Origin: Paracamarosporium sp. OC-R06-R3
Lineage: Eukaryota; Ascomycota; Dothideomycetes; Pleosporales; Didymosphaeriaceae
DNA length: 64,000 bases
NCBI GenBank assembly: GCA_019828545.1
Contig: JACVRA010000115.1
Coordinates: 159,375 to 223,374, forward strand
Direction of reading: 5' to 3'
Shown here: piece by piece, positions 21,820-32,820 of the stretch
Layout: every line of letters begins with the position of its first letter
Numbering within the stretch: position 1 is the first letter of the stretch
Notes under the pieces: model-generated
The model's database searches: none
The model's input: only the letters and a program-made list of their open reading frames with translations
Told to the model about the DNA's origin: nothing
Position numbers and translations under genes: made by a program

Positions 21820-22982
21820 ATGCCCACTCCACGCTCGTTACGCCGCCAGAACCCTATCACGTTTGTCCTCGCCGGCATCCTGTGCATAGGCTTCTTCATA
21901 TTCTTCTTCTCCAGCAATGACGGTGCCTCGGTGTCGTCAGGCCAGGGGTCAGGCCGCACATCTTCGAGCGTCCTATCGCCGCCATCGCTACCCTTCCGCA
22001 AATCGAAAGCGAACGAGCCGCACGTGGCACCGCCCGTCGAGCATTACTTCATGAACAACGTCACCCAGTCGCGCACACCAGCAGAGAACAAGGAAAAAGT
22101 CCTTATCCTTACCCCGCTTGCGCGCTTCTACCAGGAGTACTGGGATAACCTCAACAAAATAGCCTACCCGCACGATCTTATCTCGCTTGGTTTCATCATC
22201 CCCAAGACGAAGGAGGGCAATCAGGCGTATGCGGACTTGCAAAAGCAGGTCACAAAGACACAGGGCGGGCCCAAGGCGAAGCGCTTCGCGAGCATCACAA
22301 TCCTCCGACAGGACACGGAGAGCCCCCTGCAGTCTCAAAATGAAGCCGAGAGGCACAAAATGGAGAACCAGAAGGCACGTCGCGCAGCCATGGCGAAGGC
22401 ACGGAACTCGCTCCTCTTCACCACTCTCGGACCGAGCATTTCGTGGGTCCTCTGGCTCGATGCCGATATCATCGAGTTCCCTCCGACGCTGATCCAGGAT
22501 CTCGCAGATTACGACGCACCCATCATTGCGCCCAACTGCTTCCAGCGCTTCTACGACGACAAGAAGAAGGCCATGGATGTCAGACCATATGACTACAACA
22601 ACTGGATTGATAGCCCGACAGCGAAGGAACTCGCTGCCAAGATGGGCAAGGACGACATTTTGCTCGAGGGATACGCTGAAATGCCAACCTACCGCAGTTT
22701 GATGGCCATGATGTACGACCCTTCGGCTGACCCTGGCACTAAGATCAAACTCGATGGTGTGGGCGGTGCTGCTCTCCTAGTAAAGGCAGACGTGCACCGC
22801 GACGGAGCCATGTTCCCGCCTTTCTCCTTCTATCACTTGATCGAAACTGAGGGTTTCGCGAAGATGGCCCGTAGATTGAACTGGGACAGCTTCGGTCTGC
22901 CCAACTACCTTGTAAGCTTCACTCGTCTTCCCTCAACAACTCCTAAACTAATCTTCTACAGGTATACCACTATAACGAGTGA
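21820..22982 (+). CDS. mnn9: Mannan polymerase complex subunit Mnn9 (GT62)
   Basis: Exons 21820-22911 and 22962-22982; 370 aa. The last exon is only seven codons (VYHYNE plus stop), and the family's typical end LPNYLVYHYNE confirms it. Mnn9 is the shared subunit of the Golgi M-Pol complexes that elongate the alpha-1,6-mannose backbone of N-glycans for wall mannoproteins, using GDP-mannose and Mn. The product is a type II membrane protein: membrane anchor at about residues 12-30, then a stem, then the catalytic domain. Visible landmarks are KVLILTPLARFYQEYWDNL, RRAAMAKARNSLLF, WVLWLDADIIEFPP (DxD motif near residue 214), NWIDS, LDGVGG and VHRDGAMFPPFSFYHLIETE. These fit Mnn9 better than the relatives Van1 and Anp1. 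Confidence 0.93.
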
Positions 22983-23794
22983 ACGCTCGCCGAGGAGCTA
23001 CGTTTTGTCTGGGCTGTTTTGGCGAGCATTGGGCGGCGTTTTCGGCTTGTGGAGGCACTCCGACATACTTTGGGCTCTGTTGCAGGGTTCGGATTTTGTC
23101 AAATGTATCATCTATTTCACTTTCGATTCTGTTTAGAGCTTTCTGAACGGCCACTGGGGCGGCATTCCGAATTTCAAAATGTTCAAAATACTACATGCGG
23201 TCCTCCTCCCGTAGTCTGTTGGCGACGTTCTACTTTGCTAACACGTCAACGACCCTCCCAGGAGGATCGATAAGTTTATGAACACGATAGCGTCTGGATG
23301 TGCTCATCCTCTTTATTTTCCAAACGACGTCGGGGAATATGTACATATGTACATATGGACAATGAAAGGATCAATTGAGCTTGGCCAACCTCGGGACCTC
23401 CCGCAGCCATCCATGAAAGCTTCGCACGTGCGCGACCGCGAACGTCCTACTTCGCAGATTATACCCCACAATCGAACCATGGCATGTTTATGCCTAATTT
23501 AACACCCGAGATACCACGCCGCCGGCATCACTCGCGCTCATCCCAAGCTCTCGCGCATTCCTCACTGTAACAGGTCAGTGCTCCCCCAAGCCCACCACGC
23601 GAGCTCCCGCGATGGCGTCAACTCCACCCGTAAGCACGAATCCCACACTACACCCTTCCCGCGTCCACCATGTCCATTGCGCCCGCCACGCCCCGCTGCG
23701 ATGCTTGCAACGCCCACGATCGAGCCCACCATGCAAGCCGAACTGACGTCGACAATGCAGCCCGATCGCGCTCCCGAGCCGCGCTCCCAGCACA
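22983..23794. other. Intergenic region
   Basis: 3' flank of MNN9, then upstream DNA of the DUF202 gene. A palindromic run of ATGTACAT/CATATG words lies at 23338-23360. No gene seen. Confidence 0.5.
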
Positions 23795-24741
23795 ATGGAC
23801 GGCCAAGATCCGGCCCGCATGAGCGATAGCGAACCCAGCACCGCACACAACACAGAGCCCCTAGAAACAGAAGTACCGCGAACATCCTCAGACCGCAAGA
23901 GCGTCTCCTTCGCCGCCGGCCCCGGCGATGCAGATACCCCCTCCTCCACACCGCGCAAACGGAGCACACATCCCAGCTCCAATCCCCCCGACCACATGCA
24001 CTCCCCCGACGACTCCGAGTCCGCGCCCATAATGCGCGGCGCGCACAAACCCAAAGACTACAACTCCATATCCCCGCGACTCTCCGCGCGAGCCAGCGGA
24101 TCCGACTCGCGCGTCTTACAAGAAGGCACGCAAGGCGACGTACAACGCGGGCACGCAGAGCGCGAGGCGGCGGACGTAGAAGGGCGGGAGCACGGGGGGT
24201 GGACCGCGTTCTGGGAGAAGTACGGGAGCGTGGAGCTGGAGAACAAGGGGAGTGTTGCGCGGGACCATCTGGCGCTTGGTGAGTGGTTCGATCCAATCCC
24301 ATGCTGTCTTCTGTTCTCCGGGATGGAGTCCTAGCAGTAAGATTACGCGGTACACTGACTTGAACAGAACGCACATTCCTCGCCTGGCTCCGCACAAGCC
24401 TCAGCTTCGCATCAATCGGCATAGCAGTCACACAGCTCTTCCGCCTGAACACCTCGCTCCAGCCGACTTCCCCCCAGTCCCCCTCCCCGCAATCTCAAGC
24501 CCCATCACAAGCACACCTCCGCCACGTAGGCAAGCCCCTTGGCGCAACCTTCATCGCCATCTCCATCGTCATCCTCTTCATAGGCTTCCACCGCTACTTC
24601 GAGGCGCAGCACTATGTTATACGGGGGAGGTTTCCTGCGAGTAGGGGCAGCGTGGTGCTGGTTAGTGGGGTAGCCGGGGCGTTGATAGTCGGGTGTTTGG
24701 TTGTTATTTTGGCGGTTGCGCCGGGGGCTGTGGAGCGGTAG
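23795..24741 (+). CDS. DUF202 (YidH-type) membrane protein (285 aa)
   Basis: Exons 23795-24278 and 24368-24741, with phase closing at ALE-RTFLAW. Residues 1-150 are polar, Ser/Pro/Asp-rich and disordered, probably cytosolic. The signature ERTFLAWLRTSLSFASIG opens the first helix at about residues 162-187. Helix 2 is about 218-237 (GATFIAISIVILFIGFHRYF) and helix 3 about 257-281. The same fold forms the membrane part of yeast VTC polyphosphate polymerase subunits and stand-alone fungal vacuolar or plasma-membrane proteins. No SPX or polymerase domain is present here. The ATG at 23795 was preferred; the next Met (eight codons on) is also possible. Function beyond family is unknown. Confidence 0.82.
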
Positions 24742-25140
24742 GTGGGTGGTCTGGGTGTATATCCATCTACATAGAAGTGAAGTGAATCGAAGCGAATTCT
24801 TAAGGGGAGATGACGGTAGATGGGGTGGGGTTATGAGGAGGGCGGAGAGAACATGAAGGAGAGGAGAAGGGAGGGAGAAAGGGTTTGAACTGGGTATCTC
24901 AATTAAGTCCCGTAGCGCGCTCAGGTTATTCTTCCGAGCCGAAGGAAACACATCTGCTTCCCGCGATGTTGCTATCCTCCATCCGCCTTTTTGCCATGTC
25001 GACTCTATAGCTAGCTTGTCGTATGCTCGTTCCGGCCGTGATCAATTCTCGAAGTCTCCTCCATTCATGTTTCAGTTCCAGCAATGGTAATTCTCTTCCT
25101 TAACCCTCGAGCACCCCTTTCCCGTTCCGGGTCCGTCCAC
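24742..25140. other. Convergent 3' flanks
   Basis: Purine-rich around 24800-24900. No gene seen between the converging DUF202 and DBP5 genes. Confidence 0.5.
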
Positions 25141-26642
25141 CTACTTCGTCATCTCGACCGTGCTCTTGCCTGCACGCGAGTTCTTGATGACCTTCGTGAT
25201 GATCTCCTCTACTGCGTCCCAGTCATCCAACGGCAGGGGCTGCACCTCCGTCTTGTAGTAGTCAGCGATGGCGTGAAGCTGCTCCCAAGAGGGCCTGTCG
25301 TGGATGAGCGTGAGGGCGACGCCGACACGTCCAAAGCGACCAGTTCGACCAATACGGTGGAGATATGTCTCGGGGTCTGGATCGCGGCCGTTTGCCATGG
25401 TGGGAACATCGAAGTTGATAACCATGGTAACGGACTGGACGTCGATTCCACGGGCGAGCACGTTGGTCGTGATGAGCACCTTGGCCTCACCGGATCTGAA
25501 TGCGTCGATGACCCTGTCTCGGGCATCTCCCTCTAGATTTCCGCTCAGCTGCGCGACCTTGTGTCCATCCCGCGTCATGCGCGCCTCGAGCTCTTCGGCG
25601 GTGGTCTTCTTTCGGACGAAGATGATTGAGGAGGCTTGGGACATAAGGCCGTAGAATTTCAGTAGCACGTCATACTTTTCCGCCTCGGAGGGGCAATCGA
25701 TGCATAGCTGCTTGATACCCTCAATGGTAAGTTCCTCGTGCGCAAGAGTGATGACGTTGGCGTTTGAGGCGAACTTCTGCGCGAAGTTGATGACATGGTC
25801 GGGGAACGTGGCGGAGAAAAGCACGGTTTGGAATTTTCCTGGGGGTAGGAGGCTCTTCACGCGAGAGCATTGGTCGCCGAGTCCGCCCTGGTCCAACATG
25901 TTGTCTGCTTCGTCCAGAACCAGGATCTTGATGCTTCGCGAATCGATGAGGCGCCTCCGAATCAAATCGTTGACCGTCCCTGGTGTACCAACCAGGACAT
26001 GTGCCTCGTATTTCTGGCCTCGTCGCGACGGGTCTGGGACCGCGGCCATTGTCTTCAAGCCCTCAATGAACTGTCCCATGTGTGAAATGACGCCCAGAAT
26101 CTGGCGAGCCAGCTCTCGGCTCGGCGCAAGGACGAGGGCTTGCGGGGCGGGGTTGCTCAGGTCAACTCGAGATAGGATGTTCAGCGAGAACGCGGCCGTC
26201 TTGCCCGTTCCCGATTGCGATTGGGCGATCATGTTCTGAGGCGGGTTCATAAGAAGCAAAGGAAGAGCCTTTTCTTGGATTTTTGAAGGCTTGCGGAAGT
26301 TCATCTGGTGGATGCCCTTCAGCAGTTCGGCGGACCTAAGATGTATGAGCAGTTGCGCGCGATAGTTGCAGCGCGACAAGTGTAACGCGGATGCCTTGTC
26401 GGCAGGACAACCTACAAGTTAAGCTCTTCGAACGTCTTAGCAGAATACAGCGGGTTGTCTGGGTCGGCTTGGAGGTCGGCGAGCTTGACCTCGACCTTGA
26501 GCTCTGTCTCTGCGAGCGGACCGCCATTGCCTGGGACACTGCTGCCATCGAGTTGGTCGGGGGCGGGGGTCTGAGCAGGCTCAGCGCCTGCGGTGGTAGC
26601 GGGCGCAGTGGCAGCGGGCGTGGAGCTCTCTTCGGTGGACAT
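25141..26642 (-). CDS. DBP5: ATP-dependent DEAD-box RNA helicase Dbp5
   Basis: Minus-strand exons 26642-26416 and 26335-25141; 473 aa. Dbp5 remodels mRNPs at the cytoplasmic face of the nuclear pore, activated by Gle1/IP6, and also acts in translation termination. Motifs seen in order: Q motif [16 protein letters not shown], motif [14 protein letters not shown], Ia APSRELARQ, Ib VGTPGTV, II DEAD in [54 protein letters not shown]. The N-terminal 75 residues are Ala/Thr/Pro-rich, then [25 protein letters not shown] as in Dbp5 orthologues. The intron falls in LNL-SAELL. Length and C-terminus are normal for the family. It is divergent from BZZ1. Confidence 0.96.
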
Positions 26643-27054
26643 GGTTTGTTCGGACGGTGGGATGAGTAGGTGAGAGAGTGTGTTAGACTTGTGGTGATGA
26701 ATAAATGTCAGCGACACAGAAAAAAGAATACGCGTCCGTAGCACGAGAGAGAAAGATCAATGCACACGTCCAAGGGCGCGTGTGCCTTGAGCTTCGAGGT
26801 TGGGGACAGTTGGGTTCGGAATTTGTTAAGTAAATGTAGATGGGAGGCGCGATCCATGGCGGGGCAGGCACGGCAGGCACTAGCCGATCTAGGCGGCCGT
26901 GTGAGGAAGGAGCAGCCTGTCATCCCCGCCAATTGGGCTCGTGAATGCCCGCCAACGCCGTCCGGCCCAGCCTTCGTCCTCACGCCAGTCTTCCCTCCAT
27001 GTCCTGTGCCGCTCTGCTGTCCTCTGGCCTCTTCTCTGCACTTCCCGTAGCAGC
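26643..27054. promoter_or_regulatory. Bidirectional promoter between DBP5 and BZZ1
   Basis: 412 bases separate the two start codons. It must contain both promoters. Moderately GC-rich, no TATA box evident. Confidence 0.55.
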
Positions 27055-29458
27055 ATGGAAGTTGACATTGCGCCGCAGTTCGGCGCCGAATTGAAGGTAC
27101 CGGCCGTTCCGCTCGCAGCGTCCATTGTACACTAACTCAAGTCCGCGCAGGATGGCTTCAAGAACGTCAATGCCTGGGTGTGTATACCCGAGGTCAGAAG
27201 TGTGCTCAAGCGCACAAACGCCCTCGATCCTCTTTGGCCCCCTTCACAAAGCTGATCGAACAAACTCAGGTCTCGGGCGGCATAGCTTGGCTGGATGACA
27301 TCCAACAGTTCTACCGAGAACGAAGCGTGATAGAACGGGAATATGCTGCCAAATTAAGCGCACTGGCAAAGAAGTACTATGAGAAGAAGGCCAGAAAGTC
27401 GAGCGCCCTGAGCGTGGGCGAGACACCCACCGTCACCCCCGGTTCGCTCGAAAGCGCATCCATGACCACATGGGGAGTCCAGCTGTCAACACTTGAATCG
27501 CGTGCCTCCGAACACGACCAGTTCGCTACTGCGCTGGTCTCTAGCCTCGCCGATCCCCTCAAACATTATGCGACTCGATATGAAGAGCTACGGAAATTGC
27601 ATGTTGACCATGCTACAAAGCTAGAAAAGGAGCGCGACTCCACATATGCAGACTTGAGGAAGATGAAGGGAAAGTATGACAGCGTCTGCCAGGAAGTAGA
27701 GAACCGCCGGAAAAAGACTGAAGGCGCATTTGATCACGGGAAACAGAAGGCGCGCAATGCCTTCGAGCAACAGCAAGCCGAAATGCGCAATGTCAAAAAC
27801 ACATATGTTATAGCCATCAACGTGACAAACAAGCAAAAGGAGATGTACTACCACGAATATGTACCTGAAGTGCTTGATAGTCTCCAGGATCTTTCGGAAA
27901 CAAGAGTCACCAAGCTCAACTCGATATGGTCTCTTGCCGCGCAAATCGAGACGCAAACTCTCACGCGAAGTACCGACTTTTTGAAGCATCTCTCAGCCGA
28001 AATTCCACGAAACAATCCTTTACTCGACTCCATGATGTTTGTAAGACACAATGCTGGCTCATGGCAAGAACCGGCCAACTTTCAGTTCGAACCGAGCCCA
28101 GTATGGCTTGATGATGGTTCTATTGCAACGGACGAAGCAGCAGCAGTCTTCCTTCGTAACGTTCTCACGAAATCGAAGGCTTCGTTACAAGAGCACCGGC
28201 GTGAGCTAGACAAGAAACGGAAAGAGGTTGAAACCGCGAGAACGGTGCGGCAAAAGATACGGGAGGGCAAGGATAAACGAGATGAGGTGGAAGTCGTGCG
28301 CGCCATCTTCGCTCTTCAGGAGAACATGCACGAGGTTGAGCGGCAAAAAGTCAATGCTGAAGTAGAAGTTTCGACGATAACCTCCGTCGTTGGTGACTTG
28401 AGCCTGGGCGCTAGGAGCCACAATTTCAAGTCCCAAACTTTCAAAATACCGACCAACTGCGATCTGTGTGGGGATCGGATATGGGGGCTATCGGCAAAGG
28501 GGTTCGATTGCAAAGACTGTGGATACACATGCCATAGCAAGTGCGAGCTTAAGGTACCTGCCGACTGTCCTGGCGGACAAACAAAGGAAGAGAGGAAGAA
28601 GCTCAAGGAAGAGCGACAAAAGTCTGCTGGCGCTGCACCACCGCCAGCGAATGGCAACTCGGCTACAGCTAGTATGCCAGCTATAAGTCGAAGCGACACT
28701 GTCAACTCCATGAACACTTTAAGCTCTGGGTATTCGGCAACGGCCCATCGCTCTATATCTGGCGGTGTGACGCCCACCGCTGAAGAAGCTCCAGCACCGG
28801 AGAAGAAGCCAGCGACAGCGGCACCAAGGAGGAATCGTATTGTTGCACCCCCACCAGCACAGTATGTCAAAAACGACGACCCAGATCTCTCACTCCCTAG
28901 TCCATCGAAGCCCACGGATCAAAAAGGACGCATGCTCTACCCATACCAGCAAGGTAGTGAGGGCGAGCTCACGGTTGCGGACGGCAGAGATGTTACGATC
29001 TTAGAACCAGATGGTAAGAACATGACAAATCATGCAGTTTATATGTATTCCTGCTAAACGTGTACTCCGCAGATGGTTCCGGCTGGATGAAAGTCCGCGC
29101 CGGCTCAAAAGAGGGCCTCGTCCCTGCATCTTATGTCGAAATCCTTCCCCTCACCCCTCCCTCCTCCAATCGCCCCGATTCCACCTACTCGGCCTCATCC
29201 GCATCAATCGCGGGTAGCGTCACGGCCGGTGGCACCATCAAAAAGAAGGGACCAGCAGTAGCACCCAAGCGCGGTGCGAAGAAACTAAAGTACGTGGAGG
29301 CAATGTACGATTACACGGCGCAGAGCGATGCCGAGCACAGCATGTCTGAGGGCGAGCGGTTCGTCCTCATAAACATGGAGGCCGGGGATGGATGGGCAGA
29401 CGTAGAGAAGGATGGCGTGGTGAGGAGCGTGCCTGCGAATTACATTCAGCAAGTTTAG
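27055..29458 (+). CDS. BZZ1: F-BAR / C1 / double-SH3 protein Bzz1
   Basis: Exons 27055-27096, 27151-27177, 27252-29013 and 29073-29458; 738 aa. Bzz1 binds membranes at cortical actin patches and recruits Las17/WASP to drive Arp2/3 actin assembly in endocytosis. Domains: F-BAR with coiled coil, about residues 5-290 (starts FGAELKDGFKNVNAW, with the second exon only nine codons); C1 zinc finger at about 413-463 (HNFKSQTFKIPTNCDLCGD, then CKDCGYTCHSKC); a Ser/Pro/Ala linker; SH3-1 at about 582-640 (MLYPYQQGSEGELTV) split by the last intron at EPD-DGSGW; SH3-2 at about 683-738 (AMYDYTAQSDAEHSM, ending VPANYIQQV). Order and length match the family. Confidence 0.95.
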
Positions 29459-31371
29459 TTTTGTTTGGATTGACAAAGCATAGCATTTTAGAGCAAGGGT
29501 GGGGTTTTGCATGCGAGTTGTATGAGCGAAGCGTTATTCTGCCGAAGACGTAGGCTCGTGTATTCTTCTGAACAATGCATTGCTGAACATGATGTCTCAG
29601 CCGGCCGGCATGCTCGGGAGGTCCTCGTGGGCCTGAAACTTTGTGTCGATCTCACGTGGAGAACGTTGGTACCACCCTTCTACAACGACCTGCCTCGCAC
29701 GTTTTCGTTCTGGCAATATTCTGCAGGTACACAGTGTAACGCCGCTGGCGATCACAATCAACGAGGTCGGCATGGGACCGGTTTCACTCCTTCGACCCTC
29801 CCGCTACTCCTCGACTAACAAGCGCTGCGCCGCATACCATATTGCACTCGCAAATTTGTCGATGGTTTGAAACGTATCGACAGAACGATATGCACTGTGC
29901 CGTGTCGTGAACGAACGTGGAGCGTGCCAACCCTGCCGTCGACGTTGGAGCCGCTCCGCAAGCGCCGCACCCTGCAGCGCCGGCGCTTGGAGCTTGCAAC
30001 GACATCATTCCGCACTCACGCTCTCACAGACAGGCCACAGCGCATGGTACAGGCTTCGAAAATGGCATTCTGCTGGCGACACACTCGCCTACGTCCCTGA
30101 GCGCCCTGTAGGGTACATGAAAATTGTCTAGTGTCGGCGTACAGCTTGCACAAGAGTGGATGCGTGATGACATGGGCTGGGTGATACGATGCTCTTCATG
30201 TTGGTCAAGCTACCCAGCCACGAGCGATACCCACTGATGGAAACTCTCAGGAATGATTGCCTTTCTTGAGCTTAGAGAGGCTTTGCCACAGGGGGCGGGT
30301 CATGATTCCGCACACCAGCGGCGGGAATGTGGCACGCAGGGATAGGCAGTGTGCCTGGACTAAGAGATAGTGTCAGGTACTGTACGATGATTGCTTGTGG
30401 TACGAATGGACCGACGGGATCAGTGCCCTACGTGCCCTGAGTTCCCAGATGGGGGTGGTCGAGTGGCCAGCGCGACTGTGCCGCAATGCAGCACTTTGCC
30501 GCCCGCTATACCTGGCCATGCAATCTTCTTAGGGGACGAGTGTGGCACAGCTGCTGGCGGCCCGCTGCGCTGCACGATATATTCGAAGAGCGACTGCGCT
30601 CAATGCAACGGTATGACAAGGCTCCTGTTCGGTCTGCTGCCCGTCTCTTCCCACATCTACTCGGGTCGCTCGTTTCCCGCCCTCTCCTGTGAATCTCTGG
30701 TCATTGGTTTGGGTCCATCAATTTCAACAAGTCCAACCAAATCCGTCACTCCTTCGCTTTGGCTCTGTGAGGTGACTACACTCGCTTCGTCTTCGTCTTC
30801 GTCCTCACCCTCACCCACGCTCGTTTTGCGCAGACGGTGTAGCCCGCGTGCAGATTCACGGTGAAGAAAGAAGGAATTGGGCCCAGATTCGGAATTTCGT
30901 TCCGCAGCCCATTCCCACGAGCGCAATCGCAAAAAGGGCAGGCGCGAGCCGCAGCCTTGGCAACATCATAGCAAACAACAACATCGGCCCCGCCCTCTCA
31001 CACCAACACGCCCTCTTTCGACCTTGCCACGACCTCAAATCGGTTCCTTCATTCGTGGTGCTCCCACTCGCTATTGTTTCCTCACCCTACCCGGAGTCCC
31101 AGCTCCAATTCACTCTTTAGGCTTCCCAATATCCTTTTCCAACCGCACCAACCCTCATTCCTCGAGGCGCAAGCTACGAGGTCACAGGTCGCTGCGCACT
31201 TTCGGATTTGTGCTTGCCTTGGACATCGACTTCACGCCATCGTACGCTGCTGTTGCGAATCGGTAGTTCCCCCGCAGATCACCGCGCGCGCGCCAACAGT
31301 GGCTAATTGGGCAGCAGCAGAATCAAATACGGCTATCTTGACGTGTTGATAAGTCATTTGCAACACGCACC
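29459..31371. other. Long upstream region of the SUN-family gene
   Basis: 1.9 kb without a convincing gene. Short ORFs (for example 30391-30864) have no domain-like content. A CTTCGT triplet-type run sits at about 30785. The last 600 bases are C/A-rich and may hold a long 5' leader of the wall-protein gene. Confidence 0.45.
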
Positions 31372-32820
31372 ATGCGATACGTCGCTGTGGTCTTCGCCGC
31401 GGCCGCCGCTACGGCCCTGGCCAAGCCCCACGGACATACGCATCGCCATGCTGCTGTAGCCAAGCGCGCAAACGCTGCGGTATACGTTCCTGGTCCCGTC
31501 GAGACTGTCATCGTTTACGAGCTCAACGGCCATGCAATTAGCGAGGACGATGTGCGCAACGGTATCGCGAACGGAACCCTCACCTGGGGTGAGGACGGCA
31601 CTCTTTCTTCCTCCGTCACTATCGCGCCGACGCCGGTTCCAACCGCGGATATCCAGTCCGTTCAAGTTGATCACAACGCTCATGATCCCGAGCCTGTTGA
31701 GCCGCAGCAGCAGGAGCAAGAGCCCTCTACTTTGAGTGTAGCTCCTCAGCCTACGGAGCAGCCAGAGCCATCAACGCCAGCTGAGTCCGGAGAGGCGCCC
31801 GACCCGGCTTCTTATGATCCAGTTGATGGTGATGGCAGCTGTTCGGATTGCGACAAGGAGTTTCCTAATCGTAAATTCAGTTGCAGCGAGTTCCCCACGG
31901 GCTATGGCGCGTTCCACCTTGGCAATGAGGGCCTCGGTGGCTGGTCCGGTATCCAGGCCCCGGCAAAGCGAGATGTGGCCGGGTATCATGATATCATGAC
32001 CGTTCCCACAGGTTCTTGCCCCGACGGCAATTGCTGCTCGCCCGGTCGATTCTGCTCCTATGCCTGCCCGAATCCCTACCTCAAGATGTCTTTTCCGAAG
32101 ATGCAGGGCGCAAAGAAAGAATCTGTCGGTGGACTTTTCTGCAACAACGATGGCAAGCTGGAGATGGCCGATGGCTCCCTGTCCAAGACCCTTTGTGGCA
32201 GGGGCTCTACTCGTGTGAAGGTTCTCATACAGAGCAAGCTCTCCAGGCCTGTTTCTGTTTGTCGCACTGACTATCCGGGTATGCTTCTAATCATGTTTAG
32301 AAAATTCCCGCTCATTGGAAATAGGAACTGAGAGCGAGACTCTCCCTCTCACCGTCAATCCTGGAGAAACCAAAGAGCTGGCCAACCCGGATCAGAAGGC
32401 GTATTATTTCTGGGATGGCAAGCCTACATCTGCTCAGTACTACGTCAACAACCAGGGCGTTGAGGAGAGCAGAGCTTGCTCTTGGGGTAACGGCCAAGGT
32501 GATACCGGCAATCGGGCTCCTGTCAATATCGGGACCTCTTTCGACGATATCCTCTCCAATATGGGATACACGGGCCTCCTGCAGAATAAACCGACCAATC
32601 CCGACGCGAAGCTCAATTTCGCTATCAAATTCACGGGTGACGGCGTGAGCAACCCGTGTTCGTACAAAGACGGCCAGTACTTCAATGCTAACGGCGGGGC
32701 TAATCCTGACGGATGCACTGTAAGTCTTATACACTGTGGGAAAGCACAAACTGACCTGAGCACCTACAGGCAAGCATTGCGGAGGGCAAGACTCTCACGA
32801 TCGTGTTCACAGATAACTAG
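31372..32820 (+). CDS. sun1: SUN-family secreted beta-glucan-modifying protein (GH132), 450 aa
   Basis: Exons 31372-32278, 32325-32719 and 32770-32820; phases close and the last exon encodes ASIAEGKTLTIVFTDN. A signal peptide (MRYVAVVFAAAAATALA) is followed by a KR site (VAKR) and a Pro/Glu/Gln-rich linker to about residue 150. Then comes the SUN domain: CSDCDKEFPNRKFSCSEFP, GYGAFHLGNEGLGGWSGIQ, CPDGNCCSPGRFCSYACPNPY, GGLFCNNDGKL, CRTDYPGTE, YYFWDGKPTSAQYYVNN, ACSWGNG and a closing CSYKDGQY. SUN proteins act in septation and wall remodelling on beta-1,3-glucan. The symbol follows the Aspergillus naming of the family; orthology with one specific SUN paralogue is not proven. Confidence 0.93.

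Noticed and set aside
23607..23794. Short first exon (MASTPP) for the DUF202 gene with a GTAAGC donor
   Set aside because: The only nearby acceptor puts the downstream exon in a frame that stops at 23829.
23562..24452. 296-residue minus-strand ORF
   Set aside because: Antisense of the DUF202 gene; Arg/Cys/Trp-rich composition is typical of a shadow frame in GC-rich coding DNA.
30391..30864. 157-residue ORF upstream of the SUN-family gene
   Set aside because: Starts from a non-ATG codon region, has no domain-like pattern and lies in probable promoter DNA.
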